Origin: Oasisia sp. SBJ-2009
Taxonomy: Eukaryota > Annelida > Polychaeta > Sabellida > Siboglinidae
DNA: 64,000 nt
Direction: 5' to 3'
Assembly: GCA_964017155.1 (NCBI GenBank)
Contig: OZ024854.1
Location: 69,892,754 to 69,956,753, forward strand
The notes beneath the pieces are model-generated. The model did not search any database. It was not told where the DNA came from and was given only the letters and a program-made list of their open reading frames with translations. How positions within the stretch are numbered: the stretch's first letter is position 1; every line of letters begins with the position of its first letter. Below, piece after piece: positions 23,175-37,037 of the stretch. Position numbers and translations under genes: made by a program.

Positions 23175-25193
23175 ATGTTGGCAAAGATACAGTTATAATA
23201 CCAAAATTGAGGTGGGCCCGACTTGTACATAAGTGCCAACACTTGCGGACGCGTACCTTCACGCGCACTCTCTCATAAATAAAAGCACGTATACTCTCAA
23301 TTTGTTTTCAGTATTTCACTATTTGGCACTTATGTACAAGTCGGACCCACCTCAATGTTGCTATTATATCAGTATTTTTGCCAACATTTGATACTTGATT
23401 AAATTAATTCATTCAATTATAATCATCTTGCGCGTATTTATGTTTGATAAACAGCGCGTCTTGGCAAACTTTTGAGGTCGAAAAGACAGCGCGAATTGTG
23501 CCAGTCGCAAGCGCAGCGGTGCATGTTACTGCGCTGTGCATATGAAATGAGCGATAAACTGTTTGTTTATGCCGACCACGCTGTCTTTTCGACTTCAAAA
23601 GTTTGCTAAGACGCGCTGTATATAAAACATTAATATGCGCAAGATGATTATAATTGATTGAATTAACAAAATCAAGTATCAAATGTTGGCAAAAATACAG
23701 TTATAATACCAAAATTGAGGTGGGCCCGACTTGTACATAAGTGCCAACACTTGCGGGGCGTACCTTCACGCGCAATCTCTCATAAAAGCACGTATACTCT
23801 CAATTTGTTTTCAGTATTTCACTATTTGGCACTTATGTACAAGTCGGAAACACCTCAATGTTGCTATTATATCAGTATTTTTGCCAACATTTGATACTTG
23901 ATTAAATTAATTCATTCAATTTTAATCATCTTGCGCGTATTTATGTTTTATAAACAGCGCGTCTTGGCAAACTTTTGAGGTCGAAAAGACAGCGCGATTT
24001 ATGCCAGTCGCAGGCGCAGCGGTGCGTGTTACTGCGCTGTGCATATGAAATGACTGATAAACCGATTGTTTATGCCGACCACGCTGTCTTTTCGACCTCA
24101 AAAGTCTGCTAAGACGCGCTGTATATAAAACATTAATATGCGCAAGATGATTATAATTGATTGAATTAACAAAATCATGTATCAAATTTTGGCAAAGATA
24201 CAGTTATAATACCAAAAGTGAGGTGGGCCCGACTTGTACATAAATGCCTACACTTGCGGGCGCGCAGCTTCACGCGCACTCTCTCATAAAAGCACGTATA
24301 CTCTCAATTTGTTTTCAGTATTTCACTATTTGGCACTTATGTACAAGTCGGACCCACCTCAATGTTGCTATTATATCAGTATTTTTGCCAACATTTGATA
24401 CTTGATTAAATTAATTCATTCAATTATAATCATCTTGCGCGTATTTATGTTTTATAAACAGCGCGTCTTGGCAAACTTTTGAGGTCGAAAAGACAGCGCG
24501 AATTGTGCCAGTCGCAAGCGCAGAGGTGCATGTTACTGCGCTGTGCATATGAAATGAGCGATAAACAGTTTGTTTATGCCGATCACGCTGTCTTTTCCAC
24601 CTCAAAAGTCTGCTAAGACGCGCTGTATATAAAACATAAATATGCGCAAGATGAATATAATTGATTGAATGAACAAAATCAAGTATCAAATGTTGGCAAA
24701 AATACAGTTATAATACCAAAATTGAGGTGGGCCCGACTTGTACATAAGTGCCAACACTTGCGGGCGCGTACCTTCACGCGCAATCTCTCATAAAAGCACG
24801 TATACTCTCAATTTGTTTTCAGTATTTCACTATTTGGCACTAATGTACAAGTCGGACCCACCTCAATGTTGCTATTATATCAGTATTTTTGCCAACATTT
24901 GATACTTGATTAAATTAATTCATTCAATTATAATCATCTTGCGCGTATTTATGTTTTATAAACAGCGCGTCTTGGCAAACTTTTGAGGTCGAAAAGACAG
25001 CGCGATTTGTGCCAGTCGCAAGCGCAGCGGTGCATGTTACTGCGCTGTGCATATGAATTGAGCGATAAACAATTTGTTTATGCCGACCACGCTGTCTTTT
25101 CGACCTTAAAAGTCTGCTGAGACGCGCTGGTTATAAAACATAAATATGCGCAAGATGATTATAATTGATTGAATTAACAAAATCAAGTATCAA
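23175..25193. repeat. Array block: 508 / 503 / 504 / 504-bp
   Basis: Landmarks are at 23682, 24185, 24689 and 25193. Unit 23683-24185 is class e (GATTTATGCC, CAGGCGCAGCGG, GACTGATAAACCG) and has lost one base in loop A (GCGGGGCGTACC). Unit 24186-24689 is a class b relative with GATCACGCTG, intermediate between classes a and b. The last unit is class c. Confidence 0.78.
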
Positions 25194-25992
25194 ATGTTGG
25201 CAAAGATACAGTTATAATACCAAAATTGAGGTGGGCCCGACTTGTACATAAGTGCCAACACTTGCGGACGCGTACCTTCACGCGCACTCTCTCATAAATA
25301 AAAGCACGTATACTCTCAATTTGTTTTCAGTATTTCACTATTTGGCACTTATGTACAAGTCGGACCCACCTCAATGTTGCTATTATATCAGTATTTTTGC
25401 CAACATTTGATACTTGATTAAATTAATTCATTCAATTATAATCATCTTGCGCGTATTTATGTTTGATAAACAGCGCGTCTTGGCACACTTTTGAGGTCGA
25501 AAATACAGCGCGAATTGTGCCAGTCGCAAGCGCAGCGGTGCATGTTACTGCGCTGTGCATATGAAATGAGCGATAAACAGTTTGTTTATGCCGACCACGT
25601 ATACTCTCAATTTGTTTTCAGTATTTCACTATTTGGCACTTATGTACAAGTCGGACCCACCTCAATGTTGCTATTATATCAATATTTTTGCCAACATTTG
25701 ATACTTGATTAAATTAATTCATTCAATTTTAATCATCTTGCGCGTATTTATGTTTTATAAACAGCGCGTCTTGGCAAACTGTTGAGGTCGAAAAGACAGC
25801 GCGAATTGTGCCAGTCGCAAGCGAAGAGGTGCATGTTACTGCGCTGTGCATATGAAATGAGCGATAAACAGTTTGTTTATGCCGATCGCGCTGTCTTTTC
25901 CACCTCAAAAGTCTGCTAAGACGCGCTGTATATAAAACATAAATATGCGCAAGATGAATATAATTGATTGAATGAACAAAATCAAGTATCAA
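25194..25992. repeat. Composite interval with short unit and class b end
   Basis: This is 799 bp: a 508-bp-type unit plus a 291-bp unit. The arm before the short unit contains the private changes GGCACACTTTTG and GAAAATACAGCG. Confidence 0.78.
25309..25599. repeat. 291-bp short unit 13
   Basis: Contains GTTTGATAAACAG, GGCACACTTTTG, GAAAATACAGC and GCGCAGCGG, again showing exchange of the body between subfamilies while the junction is kept. The 3' flank is of the CAATATTT type. Confidence 0.88.
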
Positions 25993-27799
25993 ATGTTGGC
26001 AAAAATACAGTTATAATACCAAAATTGAGGTGGGCCCGATTTGTACATAAGTGCCAACACTTGCAGACGCGTACCTTCACGCGCACTCTCTCATAAATAA
26101 AAGCACGTATACTCTCAATTTGTTTTCAGTATTTCACTATTTGGCACTTATGTACAAGTCGGACCCACCTCAATGTTGCTATTATATCAGTATTTTTGCC
26201 AACATTTGATACTTGATTAAATTAATTCATTCAATTATAATTATCTTGCGCGTATTTATGTTTTATAAACAGCGCGTCTTGGCAAACTTTTGAGGTCGAA
26301 AAGACAGCGCGAATTGTGCCAGTCGCAAGCGCAGAGGTGCATGTTACTGCGCTGTGCATATGAAATGAGCGATAAACAGTTTGTTTATGCCGACCACGCT
26401 GTCTTTTCGACCTCAAAAGTCTGCTAAGACGCGCTGTATATAAAACATTAATATGCGCAAGATGATTATAATTGATTGATTTAACAAAATCAAGTATCAA
26501 ATGTTGGCAAAGATACAGTTATAATACCAAAAGTGAGGTGGGCCCGACTTGTACATAAATGCCTACACTTGCGGGCGCGCAACTTCACGCGCACTCTCTC
26601 ATAAAAGCACGTATACTCTCAATTTGTTTTCAGTATTTCACTATTTGGCACTTATGTACAAGTCGGACCCACCTCAATGTTGCTATTATATAAGTATGTT
26701 TGCCAACATTTGATACTTGATTAAATTAATTCATTCAATTATAATCATCTTGCGCGTATATATGTTTTATAAACAGCGCGTCTTGGCAAACTTTTGAGGT
26801 CGAAAAGACAGCGCGAATTGTGCCAGTCGCAAGCGCAGAGGTGCATGTTACTGCGCTGTGCATATGAAATGAGCGATAAACAGTTTGTTTATGCCGACCA
26901 CGTATACTCTCAATTTGTTTTCAGTATTTCACTATTTGGCACTTATGTACAAGTCGGACCCACCTCAATGTTGCTATTATATCTGTATTTTTGCCAACAT
27001 TTGATACTTGATGAAATTAATTCATTCAATTATAATCATCTTGCGCTTATTTATGTTTTATAAACAGCGCGTCTTGGCAAACCTTTGAGGTCGAAAAGAC
27101 AGCGCGAATTGTGCCAGTCGCAAGCGAAGAGGTGCATGTTACTGCGCTGTGCATATGAAATGAGCGATAAACAGTTTGTTTATGCCGACCACGCTGTCTT
27201 TTCGACCTCAAAAGTCTGCTAAGACGCGCTGTATATAAAACATTAATATGCGCAAGATGATTATAATTGATTGAATTAACAAAATCATGTATCAAATTTT
27301 GGCAAAGATACAGTTATAATACCAAAAGTGAGGTGGGCCCGACTTGTACATAAATGCCTACACTTGCGGGCGCGCAGCTTCACGCGCACTCTCTCATAAA
27401 AGCACGTATACTCTCAATTTGTTTTCAGTATTTCACTATTTGGCACTTATGTACAAGTCGGACCCACCTCAATGTTGCTATTATATCAGTATTTTTGCCA
27501 ACATTTGATACTTGATTAAATTAATTCATTCAATTATAATCATCTTGCGCGTATTTATGTTTTATAAACAGCGCGTCTTGGCAAACTTTTGAGGTCGAAA
27601 AGACAGCGCGAATTGTGCAAGTCGCAAGCGCAGAGGTGCATGTTACTGCGCTGTGCATATGAAATGAGCGATAAACAGTTTGTTTATGCCGACCACGCTG
27701 TCTTTTCGACCTCAAAAGTCTGCTAAGACGCGCTGTATATAAAACATTAATATGCGCAAGATGATTATAATTGATTGAATTAACAAAATCAAGTATCAA
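25993..27799. repeat. 2.6-kb higher-order repeat, copy 1
   Basis: Landmarks are at 26500, 27295 and 27799 (508, 795 and 504 bp). It repeats at offset 2602 in 28595-30402. A private TGATGAAATT at about 27010 lengthens a chance plus-strand ORF, and GTGCAAGTCGC occurs near 27617. Confidence 0.82.
26612..26902. repeat. 291-bp short unit 14
   Basis: TATAAGTATGTTTGCC body, with a CTGTATTT-type 3' flank that also carries TGATGAAATT. Confidence 0.88.
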
Positions 27800-28594
27800 A
27801 TGTTGGCAAAGATACAGTTATAATACCAAAAGTGAGGTGGGCCCGACTTGTACATAAATGCCTACACTTGCGGGCGCGCAACTTCACGCGCACTCTCTCA
27901 TAAAAGCACGTATACTCTCAATTTGTTTTCAGTATTTCACTATTTGGCACTTATGTACAAGTCGGACCCACCTCAATGTTGCTATTATATAAGTATGTTT
28001 GCCAACATTTGATACTTGATTAAATTAATTCATTCAATTATAATCATCTTGCGCGTATATATGTTTTATAAACAGCGCGTCTTGGCAAACTTTTGAGGTC
28101 GAAAAGACAGCGCGAATTGTGCCAGTCGCAAGCGCAGAGGTGCATGTTACTGCGCTGTGCATATGAAATGAGCGATAAACAGTTTGTTTATGCCGACCAC
28201 GTATACTCTCAATTTGTTTTCAGTATTTCACTATTTGGCACTTATGTACAAGTCGGACCCACCTCAATGTTGCTATTATATCAATATTTTTGCCAACATT
28301 TGATACTTGATTAAATTAATTCATTCAATTTTAATCATCTTGCGCGTATTTATGTTTTATAAACAGCGCGTCTTGGCAAACTGTTGAGGTCGAAAAGACA
28401 GCGCGAATTGTGCCAGTCGCAAGCGAAGAGGTGCATGTTACTGCGCTGTGCATATGATATGAGCGATAAACAGTTTGTTTATGCCGATCGCGCTGTCTTT
28501 TCCACCTCAAAAGTCTGCTAAGACGCGCTGTATATAAAACATAAATATGCGCAAGATGAATATAATTGATTGAATGAACAAAATCAAGTATCAA
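27800..28594. repeat. Composite interval with short unit and class b end
   Basis: This 795-bp interval completes the 2602-bp period (508 + 795 + 504 + 795). Its class b end has CATATGATATGAG at about 28450 as a private change. Confidence 0.78.
27911..28201. repeat. 291-bp short unit 15
   Basis: TATAAGTATGTTTGCC body with a CAATATTT-type 3' flank: a combination otherwise seen split between single and paired units. Confidence 0.88.
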
Positions 28595-30402
28595 ATGTTG
28601 GCAAAAATACAGTTATAATACCAAAATTGAGGTGGGCCCGATTTGTAGATAAGTGCCAACACTTGCAGACGCGTACCTTCACGCGCACTCTCTCATAAAT
28701 AAAAGCACGTATACTCTCAATTTGTTTTCAGTATTTCACTATTTGGCACTTATGTACAAGTCGGACCCACCTCAATGTTGCTATTATATCAGTATTTTTG
28801 CCAACATTTGATACTTGATTAAATTAATTCATTCAATTATAATCATCTTGCGCGTATTTATGTTTTATAAACAGCGCGTCTTGGCAAACTTTTGAGGTCG
28901 AAAAGACAGCGCGAATTGTGCCAGTCGCAAGCGCAGAGGAGCATGTTACTGCGCTGTGTATATGAAATGAGCGATAAACAGTTTGTTTATGCCGACCACG
29001 CTGTCTTTTCGACCTCAAAAGTCTGCTGAGACGCGCTGTATATAAAACATTAATATGCGCAAGATGATTATAATTGATTGATTTAACAAAATCAAGTATC
29101 AAATGTTGGCAAAGATACAGTTATAATACCAAAAGTGAGGTGGGCCCGACTTGTACATAAATGCCTACACTTGCGGGCGCGCAACTTCACGCGCACTCTC
29201 TCATAAAAGCACGTATACTCTCAATTTGTTTTCAGTATTTCACTATTTGGCACTTATGTACAAGTCGGACCCACCTCAATGTTGCTATTATATAAGTATG
29301 TTTGCCAACATTTGATACTTGATTAAATTAATTCATTCAATTATAATCATCTTGCGCGTATATATGTTTTATAAACAGCGCGTCTTGGCAAACTTTTGAG
29401 GTCGAAAAGACAGCGCGAATTGTGCCAGTCGCAAGCGCAGAGGTGCATGTTACTGCGCTGTGCATATGAAATGAGCGATAAACAGTTTGTTTATGCCGAC
29501 CACGTATACTCTCAATTTGTTTTCAGTATTTCACTATTTGGCACTTATGTACAAGTCGGACCCACCTCAATGTTGCTATTATTTCTGTATTTTTGCCAAC
29601 ATTTGATACTTGATTAAATTAATTCATTCAATTATAATCATCTTGCGCTTATTTATGTTTTATAAACAGCGCGTCTTGGCAAACCTTTGAGGTCGAAAAG
29701 ACAGCGCGAATTGTGCCAGTCGCAAGCGAAGAGGTGCATGTTACTGCGCTGTGCATATGAAATGAGCGATAAACAGTTTGTTTATGCCGACCACGCTGTC
29801 TTTTCGACCTCAAAAGTCTGCTAAGACGCGCTGTATATAAAACATTAATATGCGCAAGATGATTATAATTGATTGAATTAACAAAATCATGTATCAAATT
29901 TTGGCAAAGATACAGTTATAATACCAAAAGTGAGGTGGGCCCGACTTGTACATAAATGCCTACACTTGCGGGCGCGCAGCTTCACGCGCACTCTCTCATA
30001 AAAGCACGTATACTCTCAATTTGTTTTCAGTATTTCACTATTTGGCACTTATGTACAAGTCGGACCCACCTCAATGTTGCTATTATATCAGTATTTTTGC
30101 CAACATTTGATACTTGATTAAATTAATTCATTCAATTATAATCATCTTGCGCGTATTTATGTTTTATAAACAGCGCGCCTTAGGCAAACTTTTGAGGTCG
30201 AAAAGACAGCGCGAATTGTGCCAGTCGCAAGCGCAGAGGTGCATGTTACTGCGCTGTGCATATGAAATGAGCGATAAACAGTTTGTTTATGCCGATCGCG
30301 CTGTCTTTTCCACCTCAAAAGTCTGCTAAGACGCGCTGTATATAAAACATAAATATGCGCAAGATGAATATAATTGATTGAATGAACAAAATCAAGTATC
30401 AA
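28595..30402. repeat. 2.6-kb higher-order repeat, copy 2
   Basis: Landmarks at 29102, 29897 and 30402 match 26500, 27295 and 27799 at offset 2602, plus one inserted base near 30180 (GCGCGCCTTAGGC). Private changes include TTGTAGATAAG near 28645 and GGAGCATG near 28938. The final unit ends with a class b arm, where copy 1 has class a. Confidence 0.8.
29214..29504. repeat. 291-bp short unit 16
   Basis: Copy of short unit 14 at offset 2602. The 3' flank reads TATTTCTGTATTT (private change). Confidence 0.88.
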
Positions 30403-33213
30403 ATGTTTGCAAAAATACAGTTATAATACCAAAATTGAGGTGGGCCCGACTTGTACATAAGTGCCAACACTTGCGGGCGCGTACCTTCACGCGCAATCTC
30501 TCATAAAAGCACGTATACTCTCAATTTGTTTTCAGTATTTCACTATTTGGCACTTATGTACAAGTCGGAAACACCTCAATGTTGCTATTATATCAGTATT
30601 TTTGCCAACATTTGATACTTGATTAAATTAATTCATTCAATTTTAATCATCTTGCGCGTATTTATGTTTTATAAACAGCGCGTCTTGGCAAACTTTTGAG
30701 GTCGAAAAGACAGCGCGATTTATGCCAGTCGCAGGCGCAGCGGTGCGTGTTACTGCGCTGTGCATATGAAATGACTGATAAACCGATTGTTTATGCCGAC
30801 CACGCTGTCTTTTCGACCTCAAAAGTCTGCTAAGACGCGCTGTATATAAAACATAAATATGCGCAAGATGAATATAATTGATTGAATGAACAAAATCAAG
30901 TATCAAATGTTTGCAAAAATACAGTTATAATACCAAAATTGAGGTGGGCCCGACTTGTACATAAGTGCCAACACTTGCGGGCGCGTACCTTCACGCGCAA
31001 TCTCTCATAAAAGCACGTATACTCTCAATTTGTTTTCAGTATTTCACTATTTGGCACTTATGTACAAGTCGGAAACACCTCAATGTTGCTATTATATCAG
31101 TATTTTTGCCAACATTTGATACTTGATTAAATTAATTCATTCAATTTTAATCATCTTGCGCGTATTTATGTTTTATAAACAGCGCGTCTTGGCAAACTGT
31201 TGAGGTCGAAAAGACAGCGCGAATTGTGCCAGTCGCAAGCGAAGAGGTGCATGTTACTGCGCTGTGCATATGAAATGACCGATAAACAGTTTGTTTATGC
31301 CGACCACGCTGTCTTTTCGACCTCAAAAGTCTGCTAAGACGCGCTGTATATAAAACATTAATATGCGCAAGATGATTATAATTGATTGAATTAACAAAAT
31401 CAAGTATCAAATGTTGGCAAAGATACAGTTATAATACCAAAATTGAGGTGGGCCCGACTTGTACATAAATGCCTACACTTGCGGGCGCGCACCTTCACGC
31501 GCACTCTCTCATAAAAGCACGTATACTCTCAATTTGTTTTCAGTATTTCACTATTTGGCACTTATGTACAAGTCGGACCCACCTCAATGTTGCTATTATA
31601 TCAGTATTTTTGCCAACATTTGATACTTGATTAAATTAATTCATTCAATTATAATCATCTTGCGCGTATTTATGTTTTATAAACAGCGCGTCTTGGCAAA
31701 CTTTTGAGGTCGAAAAGACAGCGCCAATTGTGCCAGTCGCAAGCGCAGAGGTGCATGTTACTGCGCTGTGCATATGAAATGAGCGATAAACAGTTTGTTT
31801 ATGCCGACCACGCTGTCTTTTCGACCTCAAAAGTCTGCTAAGACGCGCTGTATATAAAACATTAATATGCGCAAGATGATTATAATTGATTGAATTAACA
31901 AAATCAAGTATCAAATGTTGGCAAAGATACAGTTATAATACCAAAAGTGAGGTGGGCCCGACTTGTTTATAAATGCCTACACTTGCGGGCGCGCAACTTC
32001 ACGCGCACTCTCTCATAAAAGCACGTATACTCTCAATTTGTTTTCAGTATTTCACTATTTGGCACTTATGTACAAGTCGGACCCACCTCAATGTTGCTAT
32101 TATATAAGTATGTTTGCCAACATTTGATACTTGATTAAATTAATTCATTCAATTATAATCATCTTGCGCGTATATATGTTTTATAAACAGCGCGTCTTGG
32201 CAAACTTTTGAGGTCGAAAAGACAGCGCGAATTGTGCCAGTCGCAAGCGCAGAGGTGCATGTTACTGCGCTGTGCATATGAAATGAGCGATAAACAGTTT
32301 GTTTATGCCGACCACGTATACTCTCAATTTGTTTTCAGTATTTCACTATTTGACACTTATGTACAAGTCGGACCCACCTCAATGTTGCTATTATATCAAT
32401 ATTTTTGCCAACATTTGATACTTGATTAAATTAATTCATTCAATTTTAATCATCTTGCGCGTATTTATGTTTTATAAACAGCGCGTCTTGGCAAACTGTT
32501 GAGGTCGAAAAGACAGCGCGAATTGTGCCAGTCGCAAGCGAAGAGGTGCATGTTACTGCGCTGTGCATATGAAATGAGCGATAAACAGTTTGTTTATGCC
32601 GATCGCGCTGTCTTTTCCACCTCAAAAGTCTGCTAAGACGCGCTGTATATAAAACATAAATATGCGCAAGATGAATATAATTGATTGAATTAACAAAATC
32701 AAGTATCAAATGTTGGCAAAGATACAGTTATAATACCAAAATTGAGGTGGGCCCGATTTGTACATAAGTGCCAACACTTGCGGGCGCGTACCTTCACGCG
32801 CAATCTCTCATAAAAGCACGTATACTCTCAATTTGTTTTCAGTATTTCACTATTTGGCACTAATGTACAAGTCGGACCCACCTCAATGTTGCTATTATAT
32901 CAGTATTTTTGCCAACATTTGATACTTGATTAAATTAATTCATTCAATTATAATCATCTTGCGCGTATTTATGTTTTATAAACAGCGCGTCTTGGCAAAC
33001 TTTTGAGGTCGAAAAGACAGCGCGATTTGTGCCAGTCGCAAGCGCAGCGGTGCATGTTACTGCGCTGTGCATATGAATTGAGCGATAAACAATTTGTTTA
33101 TGCCGACCACTCTGTCTTTTCGACCTTAAAAGTCTGCTGAGACGCGCTGGTTATACAACATAAATATGCGCAAGATGATTATAATTGATTGAATTAACAA
33201 AATCAAGTATCAA
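30403..33213. repeat. Array block: 504 x 3 / 795 / 504-bp class c
   Basis: Landmarks are at 30906, 31410, 31914, 32709 and 33213. Units 30403-30906 and 30907-31410 both begin with the private ATGTTTGCAAAA and carry AAACACC. Unit 30403-30906 is a mosaic: class e loop B with a class b distal arm. The 795-bp interval holds a short unit, and its end is class b with the class a-type TTGAATTAAC terminus. Confidence 0.78.
32026..32316. repeat. 291-bp short unit 17
   Basis: TATAAGTATGTTTGCC body. The 3' flank is of the CAATATTT type and has the private TTTGACACTTATG. Confidence 0.88.
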
Positions 33214-34517
33214 ATGTTGGCAAAGATACAGTTATAATACCAAAATTGAGGTGGGCCCGACTTGTACATAAGTGCCAACACTTGCGGACGCGTACCTTCA
33301 CGCGCACTCTCTCATAAATAAAAGCACGTATACTCTCAATTTGTTTTCAGTATTTCACTATTTGGCACTTATGTACAAGTCGGACCCACCTCAATGTTGC
33401 TATTATATCAGTATTTTTGCCAACATTTGATACTTGATTAAATTAATTCATTCAATTATAATCATCTTGCACGTATTTATGTTTTATAAAACAGCGCGTC
33501 TTGGCAAACTTTTGAGGTCGAAAAGACAGCGCGAATTGTGCCAGTCGCAAGCGCAGAGGTGCATGTTACTGCGCTGTGCATATGAAATGAGCGATAAACA
33601 GTTTGTTTATGCCGACCACGTATACTCTCAATTTGTTTTCAGTATTTCACTATTTGGCACTTATGTACAAGTCGGACCCACCTCAATGTTGCTATTATAT
33701 CTGTATTTTTGCCAACATTTGATACTTGATTAAATTAATTCATTCAATTATAATCATCTTGCGCTTATTTATGTTTTATAAACAGCGCGTCTTGGCAAAC
33801 CTTTGAGGTCGAAAAGACAGCGCGAATTGTGCCAGTCGCAAGCGAAGAGGTGCATGTTACTGCGCTGTGCATATGAAATGAGCGATAAACAGTTTGTTTA
33901 TGCCGACCACGCTGTCTTTTCGACCTCAAAAGTCTGCTAAGACGCGCTGTATATAAAACATTAATATGCGCAAGATGATTATAATTGATTGAATTAACAA
34001 AATCATGTATCAAATTTTGGCAAAGATACAGTTATAATACAAAAAGTGAGGTGGGCCCGACTTGTACATAAATGCCTACACTTGCGGGCGCGCAGCTTCA
34101 CGCGCACTCTCTCATAAAAGCACGTATACTCTCAATTTGTTTTCAGTATTTCACTATTTGGCACTTATGTACAAGTCGGACCCACCTCAATGTTGCTATT
34201 ATATCAGTATTTTTGCCAACATTTGATACTTGATTAAATTAATTCATTCAATTATAATCATCTTGCGCGTATTTATGTTTTATAAACAGCGCGTCTTGGC
34301 AAACTTTTGAGGTCGAAAAGACAGCGCGAATTGTGCCAGTCGCAAGCGCAGAGGTGCATGTTACTGCGCTGTGCATATGAAATGAGCGATAAACAGTTTG
34401 TTTATGCCGATCGCGCTGTCTTTTCCACCTCAAAAGTCTGCTAAGACGCGCTGTATATAAAACATAAATATGCGCAAGATGAATATAATTGATTGAATGA
34501 ACAAAATCAAGTATCAA
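33214..34517. repeat. Composite 800-bp interval plus 504-bp unit
   Basis: Landmarks are at 34013 and 34517. It is repeated at 37038-38339 and 40364-41666. The short unit here has one extra A (TTTTATAAAACAGC at about 33490) and CTTGCACGTATT. Unit 34014-34517 has ATACAAAAAGTGAGG near 34040. Confidence 0.78.
33329..33620. repeat. Short unit 18 (292 bp, one inserted A)
   Basis: The extra A at about 33490 (TTTTATAAAACAGC) joins two frames and lengthens a chance plus-strand ORF. It follows a 508-type loop A. The 3' flank is of the CTGTATTT type. Confidence 0.87.
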
Positions 34518-37037
34518 ATGTTGGCAAAAATACAGTTATAATACCAAAATTGAGGTGGGCCCGACTTGTACATAAGTGCCAACACTTGCGGGCGCGTACC
34601 TTCACGCGCACTCTCTCATAAAAGCACGTATACTCTCAATTTGTTTTCATTATTTCACTATTTGGCACTTATGTACAAGTCGGACCCACCTCAATGTTGC
34701 TATTATATCAGTATTTTTGCCAACATTTGATACTTGATTAAATTAATTCATTCAATTTTAATCATCTTGCGCGTATTTATGTTTTATAAACAGCGCGTCT
34801 TGACAAACTGTTGAGGTCGAAAAGACAGCGCGAATTGTGCCAGTCGCAAGCGAAGAGGTGCATGTTACTGCGCTGTGCATATGAAATGAGCGATTAACAG
34901 TTTGTTTATGCCGATCGCGCTGTCTTTTCCACCTCAAAAGTCTGCTAAGACGCGCTGTATATAAAACATAAATATGCGCAAGATGAATATAATTGATTGA
35001 ATGAACAAAATCAAGTATCAAATGTTGGCAAAAATACAGTTATAATACCAAAATTGAGGTGGGCCCGATTTGTACATAAATGCCTACACTTGCGGGCGCG
35101 CAGCTTCACGCGCACTCTCTCATAAAAGCACGTATACTCTCAATTTGTTTTCAGTATTTCACTATTTGGCACTTATGTACAAGTCGGACCCACCTCAATG
35201 TTGCTATTATATCAGTATTTTTGCCAACATTTGATACTTGATTAAATTAATTCATTCAATTATAATCATCTTGCGCGTATTTATGTTTTATAAACAGCGC
35301 GTCTTGGCAAACTTTTGAGGTCGAAAAGACAGCGCGAATTGTGCCAGTCGCAAGCGCAGAGGTGCATGTTACTGCGCTGTGCATATGAAATGAGCGATAA
35401 ACAGTTTGTTTATGCCGATCGCGCTGTCTTTTCCACCTCAAAAGTCTGCTAAGACGCGCTGTATATAAAACATAAATATGCGCAAGATGAATATAATTGA
35501 TTGAATGAACAAAATCAAGTATCAAATGTTGGCAAAAATACAGTTATAATACCAAAATTGAGGTGGGCCCGACTTGTACATAAGTGCCAACACTTGCGGG
35601 CGCGTACCTTCACGCGCACTCTCTCATAAAAGCACGTATACTCTCAATTTGTTTTCATTATTTCACTATTTGGCACTTATGTACAAGTCGGACCCACCTC
35701 AATGTTGCTATTATATCAGTATTTTTGCCAACATTTGATACTTGATTAAATTAATTCATTCAATTTTAATCATCTTGCGCGTATTTATGTTTTATAAACA
35801 GCGCGTCTTGGCTAACTGTTGAGGTCGAAAAGACAGCGCGAATTGTGCCAGTCGCAAGCGAAGAGGTGCATGTTACTGCGCTGTGCATATGAAATGACCG
35901 ATAAACAGTTTGTTTATGCCGACCACGCTGTCTTTTCGACCTCAAAAGTCTGCTAAGACGCGCTGTATATAAAACATTAATATGCGCAAGATGATTATAA
36001 TTGATTTAATTAACAAAATCAAGTATCAAATGTTGGCAAAGATACAGTTATAATACCAAAATTGAGGTGGGCCCGACTTGTACATAAATGCCTACACTTG
36101 CGGGCGCGCACCTTCACGCGCACTCTCTCATAAAAGCACGTATACTCTCAATTTGTTTTCAGTATTTCACTATTTGGCACTTATGTACAAGTCGGACCCA
36201 CCTCAATGTTGCTATTATATCAATATTTTTGCCAACATTTGATACTTGATTAAATTAATTCATTCAATTTTAATCATCTTGCGCGTATTTATGTTTTATA
36301 AACAGCGCGTCTTGGCAAACTGTTGAGGTCGAAAAGACAGCGCGAATTGTGCCAGTCGCAAGCGAAGAGGTGCATGTTACTGCGCTGTGCATATGAAATG
36401 AGCGATTAACAGTTTGTTTATGCCGATCGCGCTGTCTTTTCCACCTCAAAAGTCTGCTAAGACGCGCTGTATATAAAACATAAATATGCGCAAGATGAAT
36501 ATAATTGATTGAATGAACAAAATCAAGTATCAAATGTTGGCAAAAATACAGTTATAATACCAAAATTGAGGTGGGCCCGATTTGTACATAAGTGCCAACA
36601 CTTGCGGGCGCGTACCTTCACGCGCAATCTCTCATAAAAGCACGTATACTCTCAATTTGTTTTCAGTATTTCACTATTTGGCACTAATGTACAAGTCGGA
36701 CCCACCTCAATGTTGCTATTATATCAGTATTTTTGCCAACATTTGATACTTGATTAAATTAATTCATTCAATTATAATCATCTTGCGCGTATTTATGTTT
36801 TATAAACAGCGCGTCTTGGCAAACTTTTGAGGTCGAAAAGACAGCGCGATTTGTGCCAGTCGCAAGCGCAGCGGTGCATGTTACTGCGCTGTGCATATGA
36901 ATTGAGCGATAAACAATTTGTTTATGCCGACCACTCTGTCTTTTCGACCTTAAAAGTCTGCTGAGACGCGCTGGTTATACAACATAAATATGCGCAAGAT
37001 GATTATAATTGATTGAATTAACAAAATCAAGTATCAA
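34518..37037. repeat. Array block: five 504-bp units
   Basis: Landmarks are at 35021, 35525, 36029, 36533 and 37037. Units ending 35021 and 36533 share GAGCGATTAACAG, indicating a ~1.5-kb local duplication (offset 1512, three units). Unit 35526-36029 has GGCTAACTGTTG and TTGATTTAATTAAC. The final unit is class c with CTGGTTATACAAC. Confidence 0.78.
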
